Part shown: positions 38,722 to 47,685 of the stretch, piece after piece
Layout: each line of letters opens with the position of its first letter
Numbering within the stretch: the stretch's first letter is position 1
Origin: Trichomonas vaginalis G3
Taxonomy: Eukaryota; Parabasalia; Trichomonadida; Trichomonadidae
DNA length: 64,000 nucleotides
Assembly (NCBI RefSeq): GCF_026262505.1
Contig: NW_026529259.1
Span: 241,721 to 305,720, forward strand
Direction of reading: 5' to 3'
The notes under the pieces: model-generated
The model's input: only the letters and a program-made list of their open reading frames with translations
Database searches by the model: none
What the model was told of the DNA's origin: nothing
Translations under genes and position numbers: made by a program

Positions 38722-38877
38722 ATGAACAATACAGCATTGAGACAAATGGGTTCAAGATGGATTTGTCGGCTTCCAGCAGTTACACAACCACGTGTTTGTC
38801 AAGTTCTTCCTATACCTCAGGAAGTTTTAGACCGACTTAAAAAACCTAAACAACCAGTTGAAAACAAAACAAACTAA
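38722..38877 (+). CDS. 51-residue basic protein (P2)
   Basis: M-N-N-T-A-L-R-Q-M-G-S-R-W-I-C-R-L-P with a lysine/proline tail. Start motif TTTTTTACTGAGATGAAATG is the same as that of the next gene, which supports a real short gene. Function unknown. Confidence 0.4.
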   Translation: MNNTALRQMGSRWICRLPAVTQPRVCQVLPIPQEVLDRLKKPKQPVENKTN

Positions 38878-38895
38878 AATTTTTACTGAGATGAA

Positions 38896-39480
38896 ATGAC
38901 CGAAGAAGTTGAAACGGTAGATTTGACACCACAAACAAAAAGTTCAGAACCATTGTCAAAACCTGTCAAAGAACTTACAGATGAAGAGAAAAATTCAATA
39001 ATAGAAAGTGCCAGGTCTGGAAATACAAACCCTAACTACAAAGTCACTTTTCATAGAAATGGAACGGCAAGTATCTCAAAAAAGAAACAGACTCTCACAA
39101 ATAAAATATTGAAGTCTGAAGGAGCTTTCGAGACAACAGATGGAAAAGTTTACTTCACTGACCAACAGTTCATTATAGAACATCTCATTGACTTAGAGTC
39201 GAAATATTCTAAACTTTACAACAAACACAAAAAGTTGAAAGGAAAACAAAAACAAATGGCATATGATATTTATGAAGATGTTGACGACACAACCATACCT
39301 GCAAGTGAGGTAAAGTCAGAGGAACCGAAAAGTGACGAAAAACCGATAGAAGAAGAAAAACCAAAAACTGAAGATAAACCAAAACCAAAGTTTAGTTTCC
39401 AAACTAAACCAAGTCAACCTTCATTAGCTGGTATGGGTTGGCGTCAAAGACTTATGGCAGCAGGTGGTTATGTAAAGTAA
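38896..39480 (+). CDS. DGK-RK motif family protein (P2)
   Basis: A 194-residue frame after ATTTTTACTGAGATGAAATG. Residues about 35-67 (S-I-I-E-S-A-R-S-G-N..Y-K-V-T-F-H-R-N-G-T-A-S-I-S-K-K-K-Q-T-L) match the small motif of the P1 genes 12698-13132 and 15254-15496. Then comes a coiled coil (L-E-S-K-Y-S-K-L-Y-N-K-H-K-K-L), an E/K/P-rich linker and a conserved-looking end G-M-G-W-R-Q-R-L-M-A-A-G-G-Y. Function unknown. Confidence 0.55.
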   Translation: MTEEVETVDLTPQTKSSEPLSKPVKELTDEEKNSIIESARSGNTNPNYKVTFHRNGTASISKKKQTLTNKILKSEGAFETTDGKVYFTDQQFIIEHLIDLESKYSKLYNKHKKLKGKQKQMAYDIYEDVDDTTIPASEVKSEEPKSDEKPIEEEKPKTEDKPKPKFSFQTKPSQPSLAGMGWRQRLMAAGGYVK

Positions 39481-39511
39481 AGAAAAAAAATATTTTTTTA
39501 TTTTTATTTGA

Positions 39512-39682
39512 AATGTACGCTGAGTTTGTTGAAGAAGACCGTTGGGAAACTTGTTTGTTAGATGAGAAATATGAAATGGCATACCATTTAAAACATTGCA
39601 TGAAGTAAAACATTGCATGAAATAAAACATTGCATGAAGTAAAAACATTTTTTTAAAAAAACATTTTTTTATTTTATTTGAA
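39512..39682. repeat. Short direct repeat of the HNH gene start
   Basis: About 65 bp beginning ATGTACGCTGAGTTTGTTG occur here and again from 39683, with the same start context. In between are three CATTGCATGAA(G/A)TAAAA units of 17-18 bp. Confidence 0.65.
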
Positions 39683-40267
39683 ATGTACGCTGAGTTTGTT
39701 GAAGAAGACCGTTGGGAAACTTGTTTGTTAGATGAGAAATATGAAATTCACTGTTGTGAGCCTTTTGAAATAAGGAAGAAAGAGACAAAAAGAGTTTTAA
39801 GCGAATGGGAGCGAAATGACGGATATGCTATTATGAAGATGAGTGGAAAACACTATCTTAAACATGTCGTCATTGCAACTCATTTTATACCGAACCCTAA
39901 CAATTTACCGTGTGTGGACCATATAAACCATATAAGAAACGACAATAGACTTAAAAACTTACGTTGGGTCACTCGTTCTGAAAACAATAAGAACATAAGC
40001 AAATTTGGAGATATTGTATTCGAATTTGTCGACGAACTAGAAGATGAAACAATTGAAATTACAGACTATGGCAAGCATACGTTTGAGTTTTACTACTATA
40101 GCGAAGAACAAGACTCTTTCTACTTTTATACCGGCGTAAACTATAGGAAATTACAAGTATATTTTACTAAGGCGGGCTATGCTTATGTAAACACTATAGA
40201 TACAGATGGAAAATACGTTCGAATACTTCTTAACAAATTCAAGAAGCTATATGGCATACCATTTTAA
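39683..40267 (+). CDS. HNH endonuclease-like protein (P2)
   Basis: A 194-residue frame. The HNH core is at about residues 70-110: C-V-D-H-I-N-H-I-R-N-D-N-R-L-K-N-L-R-W-V-T-R-S-E-N-N-K-N, as in homing-type HNH enzymes of phages and giant viruses. The second half (I-E-I-T-D-Y-G-K-H-T-F, then D-T-D-G-K-Y-V-R-I-L-L-N-K-F) corresponds to the stand-alone P1 protein at 15544-15864. It may cut DNA to drive its own spread or recombination. Histidines and asparagines of the core are visible. Confidence 0.75.
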   Translation: MYAEFVEEDRWETCLLDEKYEIHCCEPFEIRKKETKRVLSEWERNDGYAIMKMSGKHYLKHVVIATHFIPNPNNLPCVDHINHIRNDNRLKNLRWVTRSENNKNISKFGDIVFEFVDELEDETIEITDYGKHTFEFYYYSEEQDSFYFYTGVNYRKLQVYFTKAGYAYVNTIDTDGKYVRILLNKFKKLYGIPF

Positions 40268-40439
40268 AACAATATATTTTTACATATATTAAATGCTTCA
40301 GGTTGAAAGAATACGGTGGAGCCAAAAGTGGCTCGACCTCAAAACAAGCATTTTATGAGCTTACAAAGGGTGTTATGAATGAATTCAGCAACATACATCC
40401 TGACCTCGTTCATTTTGTTGCTAAATTCAGTAAAAATAT

Positions 40440-40890
40440 ATTTTAGGTGAAGTGGTGACATCTCACCCGTTTTCTCACCTGTTTTCTCACCTCATGAATT
40501 TTCATGAATTTCTTCGTAAATGTTTTGTCAAACATGAACGTAAATGTTTTGTCAAGACTTCATCGTATATGTTTTGTCAAGACTTCTTCGTAAATGTTTT
40601 CTCACCTCATGAATTTTCATGATTTCATCGTAAATGTTTTGTCGAAACTTCTTCATCGTAAATGTTTTGTCAAGACTTCATCGTATATGTTTTGTCGAAA
40701 CTTCTTCGTAAATGTTTTGTCACCTCTTGAATTTTCATGAATTTCTTCGTAAATGTTTTGTCGAAACTTCATCGTAAATGTTTTGTCGAAACTTCATCGT
40801 AATGAGCGTAAATGACCCAAAAATAATGTTTAGGTGAAGTGGTGACATCTCACCTGTTTTTTCACCTGTTTTCTCACCTCATGAATTTTC
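40440..40890. repeat. Intergenic hairpins and 25-bp repeats (P2)
   Basis: Two hairpin units (AGGTGAAGTGGTGACATCTC near 40443 and 40832, each followed by ACC and CACCTGTTTTCTCACCT) enclose about a dozen diverged 25-bp units (GTAAATGTTTTGTCAAGACT). About 40270-40440 holds a short degenerate frame and nothing clear. Confidence 0.7.
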
Positions 40891-40955
40891 CCGAAATAAA
40901 AAATAAAACTAACTTTATTTTCATTTATTTTTTTATTTTGTATGTAAGAACAGAT

Positions 40956-41618
40956 ATGTCAGTCGAAGCAAAAACGTTCACGAACAAATATAATGGCGAA
41001 ACATTCACAAAATGCACTTATAACGGTATTGAAGTCTTACGTAGAGACAAGGATGGTTATATAAATGCAACAAATATGTGTCAGCAGTTTAGGAAAGACT
41101 TTAGAAAGTTGTTGGAAAATAAGTCCTGGGAAGAGTATTATAAGGCATTTTGTGAAGAATATAGCAACCGCCGGAATTCAGACGGTTGCTTTTTATACAA
41201 AATTCATGCCGGAATTCCTGATGAAATCAAACAGGTTAGAGGAACGTATGTAGACCCAAGACTTATAAACTATATAGCAATGTGGGCTTCTCCAAAATAT
41301 TGCATAGCAGTTGGAAAAATTATGGACTCCATAGACAAGAAAGTTCATGAGAAGTTAGATGAAGAAGAACTCGAAGATACAGTAGAGAATGCTAAACCTT
41401 TGTTCGAACAAGAAGTTGGAAAAATGTGCGGAAAACAATTAGAACATGAACGTGAGAAATGTTATGGTTATAGAGATTCTCCATACGAACTAGACCAATG
41501 GGAACAAGAAGATTTAAAGAGAGAATTTAGAGAATATGAACTCGCTAAGATAGCATTTGAAGCTGCAGAAAAGAAGTTAAAAGTTTGGGGTCGTTTTGTA
41601 AAAAAATATTGTGAGTAA
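40956..41618 (+). CDS. KilA-N domain protein (P2, first)
   Basis: A 220-residue frame starting at the ATG in CAGATATGTCA, as in the other KilA-N genes. The domain is clear: R-R-D-K-D-G-Y-I-N-A-T-N-M-C near the start, S-W-E-E-Y-Y, then G-T-Y-V-D-P-R-L-I-N-Y-I-A-M-W-A-S-P-K-Y and V-G-K-I-M-D. The C-terminal part is helical and acidic. KilA-N domains bind DNA in large DNA viruses and phages; the role here is unknown. The gene sits in a cassette between hairpin repeats. Confidence 0.8.
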   Translation: MSVEAKTFTNKYNGETFTKCTYNGIEVLRRDKDGYINATNMCQQFRKDFRKLLENKSWEEYYKAFCEEYSNRRNSDGCFLYKIHAGIPDEIKQVRGTYVDPRLINYIAMWASPKYCIAVGKIMDSIDKKVHEKLDEEELEDTVENAKPLFEQEVGKMCGKQLEHEREKCYGYRDSPYELDQWEQEDLKREFREYELAKIAFEAAEKKLKVWGRFVKKYCE

Positions 41619-41790
41619 ATGAACCATTTATTTTTATTGAATTCAGTAAAAATAATGTTTAGGTGAAGAGGTGACATCTCACCCGTTTTCTCACCTCTTT
41701 TCTCACCTCTTGAATTTTCATGAATTTTCCCGAAATAAAAAATAAAGTTAGTTTTTTTAAAAAAATATTTTTTATTTTTATTGTAAGAAC

Positions 41791-42705
41791 ATGTTAGCAA
41801 CAACAGCACCTAACTCGTTAGTCATGAATCCTACATCTATGTTAGTAGAGATGAAAAGCTTCATTCCTTCTTCATATACTTTTGAGACAGAAATACAAAG
41901 AATTAAGCAAGAACTTTTAACAAGTAATTTAGACTGTAGTGCGAAAGATGAAACAAATGAACAGTATCTTTATGACATGCAGGACATTATTGACCATTTA
42001 CCCAAATTGCCTGAAATCCAACAACAAAAACTCACTATTCCTGAATTCGACGAAATTGAAGTTAAAGTTACTGACTCAGTAGAAATAAAGAAGTTCATAC
42101 GAAAGGTAAATTATGAATTCCTTGGTTTTCATTGCAACCATAAGGTTATGGACAAAGATTGCGACATGGTATATAAGAATGTTTCTGACATATATAAATC
42201 TGAAGAATTTAAGACCTACGACAACTTTGTTTCATTAGTTGCAAAATGTGTTTGGGAAATAAGAGATAAAGATAGTAGGGGTAAGGTATGGAACGAACAA
42301 ATAAGACCCGCTATGTTCGAGATGAAGAGAGCAATTGACGCCTTAGTTGTTTTAGCAGGTAAGGTTTCAGAATATAATGCAAAAATGAACCCACAATGTT
42401 CTAAATGTAAAGCAGCAATGAGGAAATATAACTACTCCGTCAAAGAGATAGAACGTATGAGAAACGACTCTGCAGACTTAAAGAAAGAAGCAGAAAAGCC
42501 AGCAGAAGATAAAATGAACATGTTAGAATTTCTGAACAAAAACTATCCAACAGCAGAAGATTTCCTTCTATCTGACGTCAAGAAGAAATATAAAGAAACC
42601 TTCGGCATTGTTAAAACATTCGATGTACTAAAAGAAGAAATAGAAGCTACAAAACTGTTTAGGATTTCAAATATACATCGTACAATTCATGTAAAACGCT
42701 TATAA
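41791..42705 (+). CDS. Hypothetical P2 protein with possible zinc site
   Basis: A 304-residue frame with a helical N-terminal half, a C-S-K-C-K-A pair near residue 203, a charged coiled coil and a C-terminal segment (L-L-S-D-V-K-K-K-Y-K-E-T-F-G) like a small winged-helix end. It shares the upstream leader with the two KilA-N genes and is followed by the same hairpin repeats, so it belongs to the same cassette array. Function unknown. Confidence 0.5.
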   Translation: MLATTAPNSLVMNPTSMLVEMKSFIPSSYTFETEIQRIKQELLTSNLDCSAKDETNEQYLYDMQDIIDHLPKLPEIQQQKLTIPEFDEIEVKVTDSVEIKKFIRKVNYEFLGFHCNHKVMDKDCDMVYKNVSDIYKSEEFKTYDNFVSLVAKCVWEIRDKDSRGKVWNEQIRPAMFEMKRAIDALVVLAGKVSEYNAKMNPQCSKCKAAMRKYNYSVKEIERMRNDSADLKKEAEKPAEDKMNMLEFLNKNYPTAEDFLLSDVKKKYKETFGIVKTFDVLKEEIEATKLFRISNIHRTIHVKRL

Positions 42706-42714
42706 AATAACTAG

Positions 42715-43205
42715 GGTGAGAAAAGAGGTGAGAAAACGGGTGACATCTCACCTCTTCACCTAAACATTATTTTTATTGAATTCAGCAACAAAATTCTGAG
42801 TAAAATAATTTTTAGGGCATGTGTCAAACCGTTGAGTTTTCACAAAATTTAAAAAATAACGTTTACCATGTAAAACGTTTATAAAATAACTAGGGTGAGA
42901 AAACAGGTGAAAAAACGGGTGACATCTCACCTCTTCACCTAAACATTATTTTTGGTCATTTACACTCATTTACGATGAAGTCATGACAAAGCATTTACGA
43001 TGAAATCTTGACAAAGCATTTACGATGAAATCTTGACAAAACATTTACGATGAAATCTTGACAAAACATATACGAAGAAGTCTTGACAAAACATATACGA
43101 AGAAGTCTTGACAAAACATATACGAAGAAATCATGACAAATTCAAGAGGTGAGAAAACAGGTGAGAAAACAGGTGAGATGTCACCTCTTCACCTAAACAT
43201 TATTT
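42715..43205. repeat. Intergenic hairpins and 25-bp repeats (P2)
   Basis: Three hairpin units (about 42712-42767, 42893-42948 and 43146-43200) and seven 25-bp units (TTTACGATGAAATCTTGACA). TAAAACG..TTATAAAATAACTAGG is itself repeated at about 42692 and 42869. Confidence 0.7.
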
Positions 43206-43305
43206 TTATTGAATTCAGCACAAAAATCATGAATTTCCTTAAGATAGAAAAAATAAAGTTAGTTTTATTTTTATTTATTTTTTTATCCGGAATATAAAGA
43301 CAGAT

Positions 43306-44085
43306 ATGTCAACAACAGAGAACACAACAACAGTTATAGTCCATGAAGCTATAAATGAAGAATATGAGTGGGTTCAGTTTAACAAACAATTGAGACTCAT
43401 TCGTTCAGTCAAAGACGATATGTACCAAATGCAAAGTATTTTGACGGCTTGTTTTGCACCAGATACTAAGAAACCACAAGACTGGTTTGAATTAGATAGC
43501 ACTCATGAACTCCTCAGTGAGTTTGAACATGTAGAACTTAAAAAGATGTACCAAGACAGGCAAAACTTACCATCACATCTAAAAGGTATATATGTTCATA
43601 AGTTCCTAGTTAGTTCAATAGCAATGTGGGCTTCACCTCGTTATGCAATCTACATACTTATGCTACTTGACGAACTTTGTACAAAGCAGAGAGAAGATAT
43701 GATGAAAGAAGACAAAAGCATTCAGAAAAGAATACCACGTTCGGTACCAAAAGGTAAGGAAAAGAACTATAAGTATATGATTTATACTGAAGAGATGGAA
43801 AATGAAGAAGACAGAGATATGGTTATGTTGCATTTAGTCAGAAGAAACAACAAAAGCTTTTACGACCTTGCTAAGATTTACAAATCTGACAGAAATTGGT
43901 TCTATCGCGAAAACTTACCGATTTCAATGACCCCGAATGAAGATGTGAAACAAATAGTTCAAGATACGTTACCTCAAACACACTATGATATTAAAGGTTG
44001 TACAATACTTACCTTCAAAGAAGATTTGCCATTGTTAAAGGAAAAAATAACAGAGTATTTTGACAACTTCAAACAAGTAGGGTAA
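43306..44085 (+). CDS. KilA-N protein with DUF3627-like tail (P2, second)
   Basis: A 259-residue relative of the P1 gene at 336-1163. The first 45 residues and the C-terminal ~120 are almost identical to P1, while the middle (about 45-110) is clearly diverged. G-I-Y-V-H and A-M-W-A-S-P-R-Y-A mark the KilA-N domain. Leader and start context match the other cassette genes. The block pattern of identity suggests recombination among elements. Likely a DNA-binding protein. Confidence 0.75.
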   Translation: MSTTENTTTVIVHEAINEEYEWVQFNKQLRLIRSVKDDMYQMQSILTACFAPDTKKPQDWFELDSTHELLSEFEHVELKKMYQDRQNLPSHLKGIYVHKFLVSSIAMWASPRYAIYILMLLDELCTKQREDMMKEDKSIQKRIPRSVPKGKEKNYKYMIYTEEMENEEDRDMVMLHLVRRNNKSFYDLAKIYKSDRNWFYRENLPISMTPNEDVKQIVQDTLPQTHYDIKGCTILTFKEDLPLLKEKITEYFDNFKQVG

Positions 44086-44117
44086 ATTGCACTCTTTATT
44101 TTTACGCTTGACTTCAG

Positions 44118-44480
44118 ATGGCTCAAGTAGCTCAATTAGGTAAATTGCCTTGTCAAATCCTTCTGGCATTCCGAGTCCTTCCATCCGACATTCCGAGTCC
44201 TTCCATCCGACATTCCGAGTCCTTCCTTCTTGCATTCCGAGTCCTTCCTTCCTACTGGAAAAAAATTTCCCGACAACTGGAAAAAAATTTCCTTCCGACA
44301 GGCAAAATTTTTTCTGTTGTTCGTCCGTAAACCATTCAAATTTTCGAAAATTGAGAACTTTTTGGTCGAACTTCAGGAAAAGTTTTTCCTTCCAACAGAA
44401 AAAATTTTTCCTTCCTACTGGAAAAAAATTTCCCGACAACAGGAAAAGTTCTTCCTTCCGACAGGACACAAACGGATGAG
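44118..44480. repeat. Simple repeats around GGAAAAAAATTTCC
   Basis: Four ~20-bp units of CATTCCGAGTCCTTCC are followed by units of CTACTGGAAAAAAATTTCCC and CCGACAGG, partly palindromic. A frame that starts at 44118 after TTTATTTTTACGCTTG runs into them. The region looks like repeat expansion inside or beside a small gene. Confidence 0.55.
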
Positions 44481-44568
44481 TGACGTACCACCAACCGAGT
44501 CCATTCCAAAGCCAGAAGAACCGAAAGCTGCAGAACCACAACAGACTAAGACTAAACACTTAGATTTT

Positions 44569-45444
44569 TCAAGCTTGACTTTTTACAATTTGAACTTTGT
44601 TTGCGTAGATATGAATTCTGAAAGAAGTATGAGGGTCTTGTATGACTTTGTACTTCTCCCATAGTTCATGTCTGTCAAACTTACCTGCCATGGACTCTTT
44701 CATAAGTTCCATGAAATCGTCTTCGGACAATCCAGGGAAAAGTATGATATCAGTAAGTATTCTCTTTACATCCTTACTTAAACTCTTTGCTGTCTGTACA
44801 CAAATGACAACTGAGATGTTAAAGTGTCTGAGCTTCTTAAGAATTCGACACATATCTTGTTCTCTATTCTTTAACAAAGGATGAGAGGCGAAATCATCTA
44901 AGATAAGAAGACATCTGTGAGGGTAAGTCTTCCAATCGTACGATTGCAATTTCTTCGAAATGTATTCTATCTCTTTCTGTTTGTTTCTGAAGTGTTTCTT
45001 CTCTAATATTCTCTGCATTTCCTCATTTGGGTCTTTAAACTTCGAGTTTATATACTCATTTATAGCATTGTACTTCAAAACTCTTCTTTGGTACTTCTTT
45101 ATCCAATCTAACAACTCAGTATCCTTTATACATACTAACTTAGACTTCTTTATAATATCTTTGAACGAATTGACGGTTTGGTCAAATTGACCAGAAGTAC
45201 TACAAATAACAACTAACTCATAGAATGGGTTCTTCTCATCTAGTTCTTGTTGTTGTGCAGCCATTTTAAGATAAGTGAAAGTCTTACCCGACCCAGGTGG
45301 TGCAATTAGACCTGTTATACCATTCTGAGCAAATAAGAACTTGTCATGTATAGGCTTTATCTGAGCATTTTCTAACTTCACCTTGTTCTTGTTTAAAACA
45401 TTCTCAAATTTCTTGTCAATGTCAGCAAACTTTTTTTCTAACAT
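44569..45444 (-). CDS. Genome-packaging ATPase, A32/FtsK-HerA type (P2)
   Basis: A 291-residue protein started at M-L-E-K-K-F, just after the element's start motif. Walker A A-P-P-G-S-G-K-T is at about residue 51 and Walker B L-L-I-L-D-D-F at about 181, with a sensor-like V-V-I-C-V-Q-T-A after it. ATPases of this family pump DNA into capsids in Polintons, virophages and NCLDVs. It diverges from the 45481 gene with a 36-bp gap. Confidence 0.8.
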   Translation of the reverse strand: MLEKKFADIDKKFENVLNKNKVKLENAQIKPIHDKFLFAQNGITGLIAPPGSGKTFTYLKMAAQQQELDEKNPFYELVVICSTSGQFDQTVNSFKDIIKKSKLVCIKDTELLDWIKKYQRRVLKYNAINEYINSKFKDPNEEMQRILEKKHFRNKQKEIEYISKKLQSYDWKTYPHRCLLILDDFASHPLLKNREQDMCRILKKLRHFNISVVICVQTAKSLSKDVKRILTDIILFPGLSEDDFMELMKESMAGKFDRHELWEKYKVIQDPHTSFRIHIYANKVQIVKSQA

Positions 45445-45480
45445 ATTTTTAGAAAAATTAAAAATTTTATCTTTTAGGAA

Positions 45481-45948
45481 ATGTCTAGCGATTTCGCTAT
45501 CTATATTCGAGACAAGCTTTTCGACAGCAAAACATCTGTAGACCATAAAATCTTACATAGTGTAAACAAGAAAGGTGAATTTGTTCTAAAGTTCTGTTTC
45601 TGGGAATATGACAAGAACCATAAAACATTAGGCAGAGAAGTCTTAAAATTTGTCAATGACAGACTTGTTGACAGAGATGACGCCTCTTGGAGAGATGAAG
45701 TCCAACAAAACTTCTTAGAATGCAAAGAAGACACATGCACTGTTCTTGAAGATGAAATAGAAAACAGAATAGATGAGCTATTAAAGGACAAAGAACTTTT
45801 ACATAAATATGGTTGCGCCAAATTTGACATAACTCCACCAGAGAAGAAGAAGAAGAGAGAAAAGAAAGAAAAGAAAGTAGAAGAAAAGAAAGTAGAAGAG
45901 AAGAAAGAACCTGAACCAGTTCCAGAGAAGGTGAGATATGACATGTAA
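45481..45948 (+). CDS. Hypothetical P2 protein with lysine/glutamate tail
   Basis: A 155-residue frame. The N-terminal ~105 residues look globular (F-V-L-K-F-C-F-W-E-Y-D), and the tail is repeated K-K-V-E-E-K-K followed by P-E-P-V-P-E-K. It ends 16 bp from the convergent 45965 gene. No family recognised. Confidence 0.5.
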   Translation: MSSDFAIYIRDKLFDSKTSVDHKILHSVNKKGEFVLKFCFWEYDKNHKTLGREVLKFVNDRLVDRDDASWRDEVQQNFLECKEDTCTVLEDEIENRIDELLKDKELLHKYGCAKFDITPPEKKKKREKKEKKVEEKKVEEKKEPEPVPEKVRYDM

Positions 45949-45964
45949 AAATAAAATTTTATTT

Positions 45965-46384
45965 TTAGAACATTTCTGGGTCAATGTCAATGTTCTCTTC
46001 CTCTTTAGGAGTAAACACTGGCTTAGACTCTAAAATCTTTTTACCCAATTTACCTTGAACTTCAACTATCTTAGACTCATAATATTCATAGTCGTCTGCT
46101 TTCTTTGGTTCATAAGGTATAACAAGTTTGTATGCTTTGCCTTCTTTAAGGTTTGAGAACTTTCTGTCAAAATTTTCTTTGACTGCTAACAAACCTTCTA
46201 TGTCTAAGTCTTCAAAAGTTGCACCATTTTTAGTCACAATAGCAAACTTAACTGGTTCGATGTTCCAAACTTTGCTGAATGAAGACTTTTCAAAATGGTA
46301 GAAGTAAACATTCAAATAAGCGAATGGGTCTAGTTCTTCTTTAAGTCCTGACATGTACTTATTTACTGAGATGAATTTTGCCAT
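45965..46384 (-). CDS. Hypothetical P2 protein upstream of the ATPase side
   Basis: A 139-residue frame after TTTTTTTATCCGATAGAAAAGATG. It contains short beta-like strands (Y-L-N-V-Y-F-Y-H-F, V-K-F-A-I-V-T-K-N-G, K-A-Y-K-L-V-I-P-Y) and an acidic end with I-D-I-D-P-E-M-F. The end resembles P1 1268-1741. A single-stranded DNA-binding role next to a helicase is conceivable but unproven. Confidence 0.45.
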   Translation of the reverse strand: MAKFISVNKYMSGLKEELDPFAYLNVYFYHFEKSSFSKVWNIEPVKFAIVTKNGATFEDLDIEGLLAVKENFDRKFSNLKEGKAYKLVIPYEPKKADDYEYYESKIVEVQGKLGKKILESKPVFTPKEEENIDIDPEMF

Positions 46385-46420
46385 CTTTTCTATCGGATAA
46401 AAAAAGATTTTTTTTTAAAT

Positions 46421-47656
46421 TTACTCAGAAAAATTTTTCTTTGTATATACACCATTCTGTACGTCTAAAAGACTTTTGACATTTGCCAAGAATGTTCGTT
46501 TAGAAGCTGCCATATAACCATATTCTTGACAATATTGTTTATATTCATCGTACAATGACCTTTCATCTAATGACACAAAGTCAGTTTCATCTATGAACAG
46601 TTCATATACACTCTTGTTTGCTTCTAACAATGTTTGTCTCTCTTCGGTATGTGGAATTTGTCTTGGATTGAACTTAGAAATATCTAATGTCATAAAGTAT
46701 GAGAACAAGTGGTTGTAAAAGTCAGATGTCAAAGTTTCTGCTAAGTCGTCAAAATATTCTGTATCTTGCATATGAGAATCTGACGTTCTGACAACTACAT
46801 ATCTTCTGTCAGAACTTTCTAACTTCATCGGAACAGTATTGTTTGAAACCATAATGAAGTTTGCAACATTTTCACAAACTCTTTGGTCTTTATACTTTCT
46901 TTCAACAACTCCAACTTTATCTGTTATAAGACTCTTCAAAGCATCTGAGTTCAAAACTTTTGTTGTATCTATACTTTGAAGTTCATTGCAAACTATAAGT
47001 TTCATATTCTCTATTGAAGAGTTAAATTTACCGCAGATGTTTTCTAAGTTTGTCATATTAGGGTTCGAATAGCCCTCTAACAGTTTGCACAAGATATCTG
47101 TAAAGAATGTGTTCTTACCAGTTCCTTGTTTTCCAATTATAATGAGAGCAGTTTCATTTTTAGCACTTGGATGTTGTAAGATGTTTGCAAACCAACATAA
47201 GATATACTCATAAACCTTTTCGTTTCCATTGCATATAATTTCTTTGACATGGTCTAACCAAGCTTCTATAATATTTTCTTTCCATTCTACTTGTTCATAT
47301 TTATATCCAGTGAAGATAGAATAGAAGTTTGGAGAAGGTGTATAAAACTTTATACCTCGAACTGAAAAATCTTCTAACTTTGACAATAAGATATCCCAAG
47401 CATCTAACATCTTCATGCCAACTTGTACGACTTTTATTTTCTTAAGTTTCTGTCTACATTCTTGTTCAGACACTATTGTTGCTCTTGGTTTGTTAAAGAC
47501 AACATCCCATTCTTTCATAACATAACATTCTGGGGCAGAGTCGACATAAATGACTAAACGTTTCAAATTCTCGACTGCATTGTTATAGTCTCGAAATGGA
47601 CACATATTTCTGAAGGCTTGGAAGTCATAAAAATCTGAAACATCTATTCTGTACAT
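46421..47656 (-). CDS. SF3 helicase, D5/virophage-type (P2)
   Basis: A 411-residue protein. Walker A G-K-Q-G-T-G-K-N-T-F lies near residue 175, the Walker B-like L-I-V-C-N-E-L-Q near 220, and the SF3 motif C region I-M-V-S-N-N-T-V-P..S-S-D-R-R-Y near 275. These are the marks of the D5-like superfamily 3 helicases of NCLDVs, virophages and phages, which unwind DNA at replication origins, often fused to a primase. The N-terminal ~140 residues show no clear primase motif. P1 has no such gene in view but has PolB, so the two elements differ in their replication genes. Confidence 0.8.
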   Translation of the reverse strand: MYRIDVSDFYDFQAFRNMCPFRDYNNAVENLKRLVIYVDSAPECYVMKEWDVVFNKPRATIVSEQECRQKLKKIKVVQVGMKMLDAWDILLSKLEDFSVRGIKFYTPSPNFYSIFTGYKYEQVEWKENIIEAWLDHVKEIICNGNEKVYEYILCWFANILQHPSAKNETALIIIGKQGTGKNTFFTDILCKLLEGYSNPNMTNLENICGKFNSSIENMKLIVCNELQSIDTTKVLNSDALKSLITDKVGVVERKYKDQRVCENVANFIMVSNNTVPMKLESSDRRYVVVRTSDSHMQDTEYFDDLAETLTSDFYNHLFSYFMTLDISKFNPRQIPHTEERQTLLEANKSVYELFIDETDFVSLDERSLYDEYKQYCQEYGYMAASKRTFLANVKSLLDVQNGVYTKKNFSE

Positions 47657-47685
47657 TTTTATAAAAATAAAAAAAATATTTTTTT

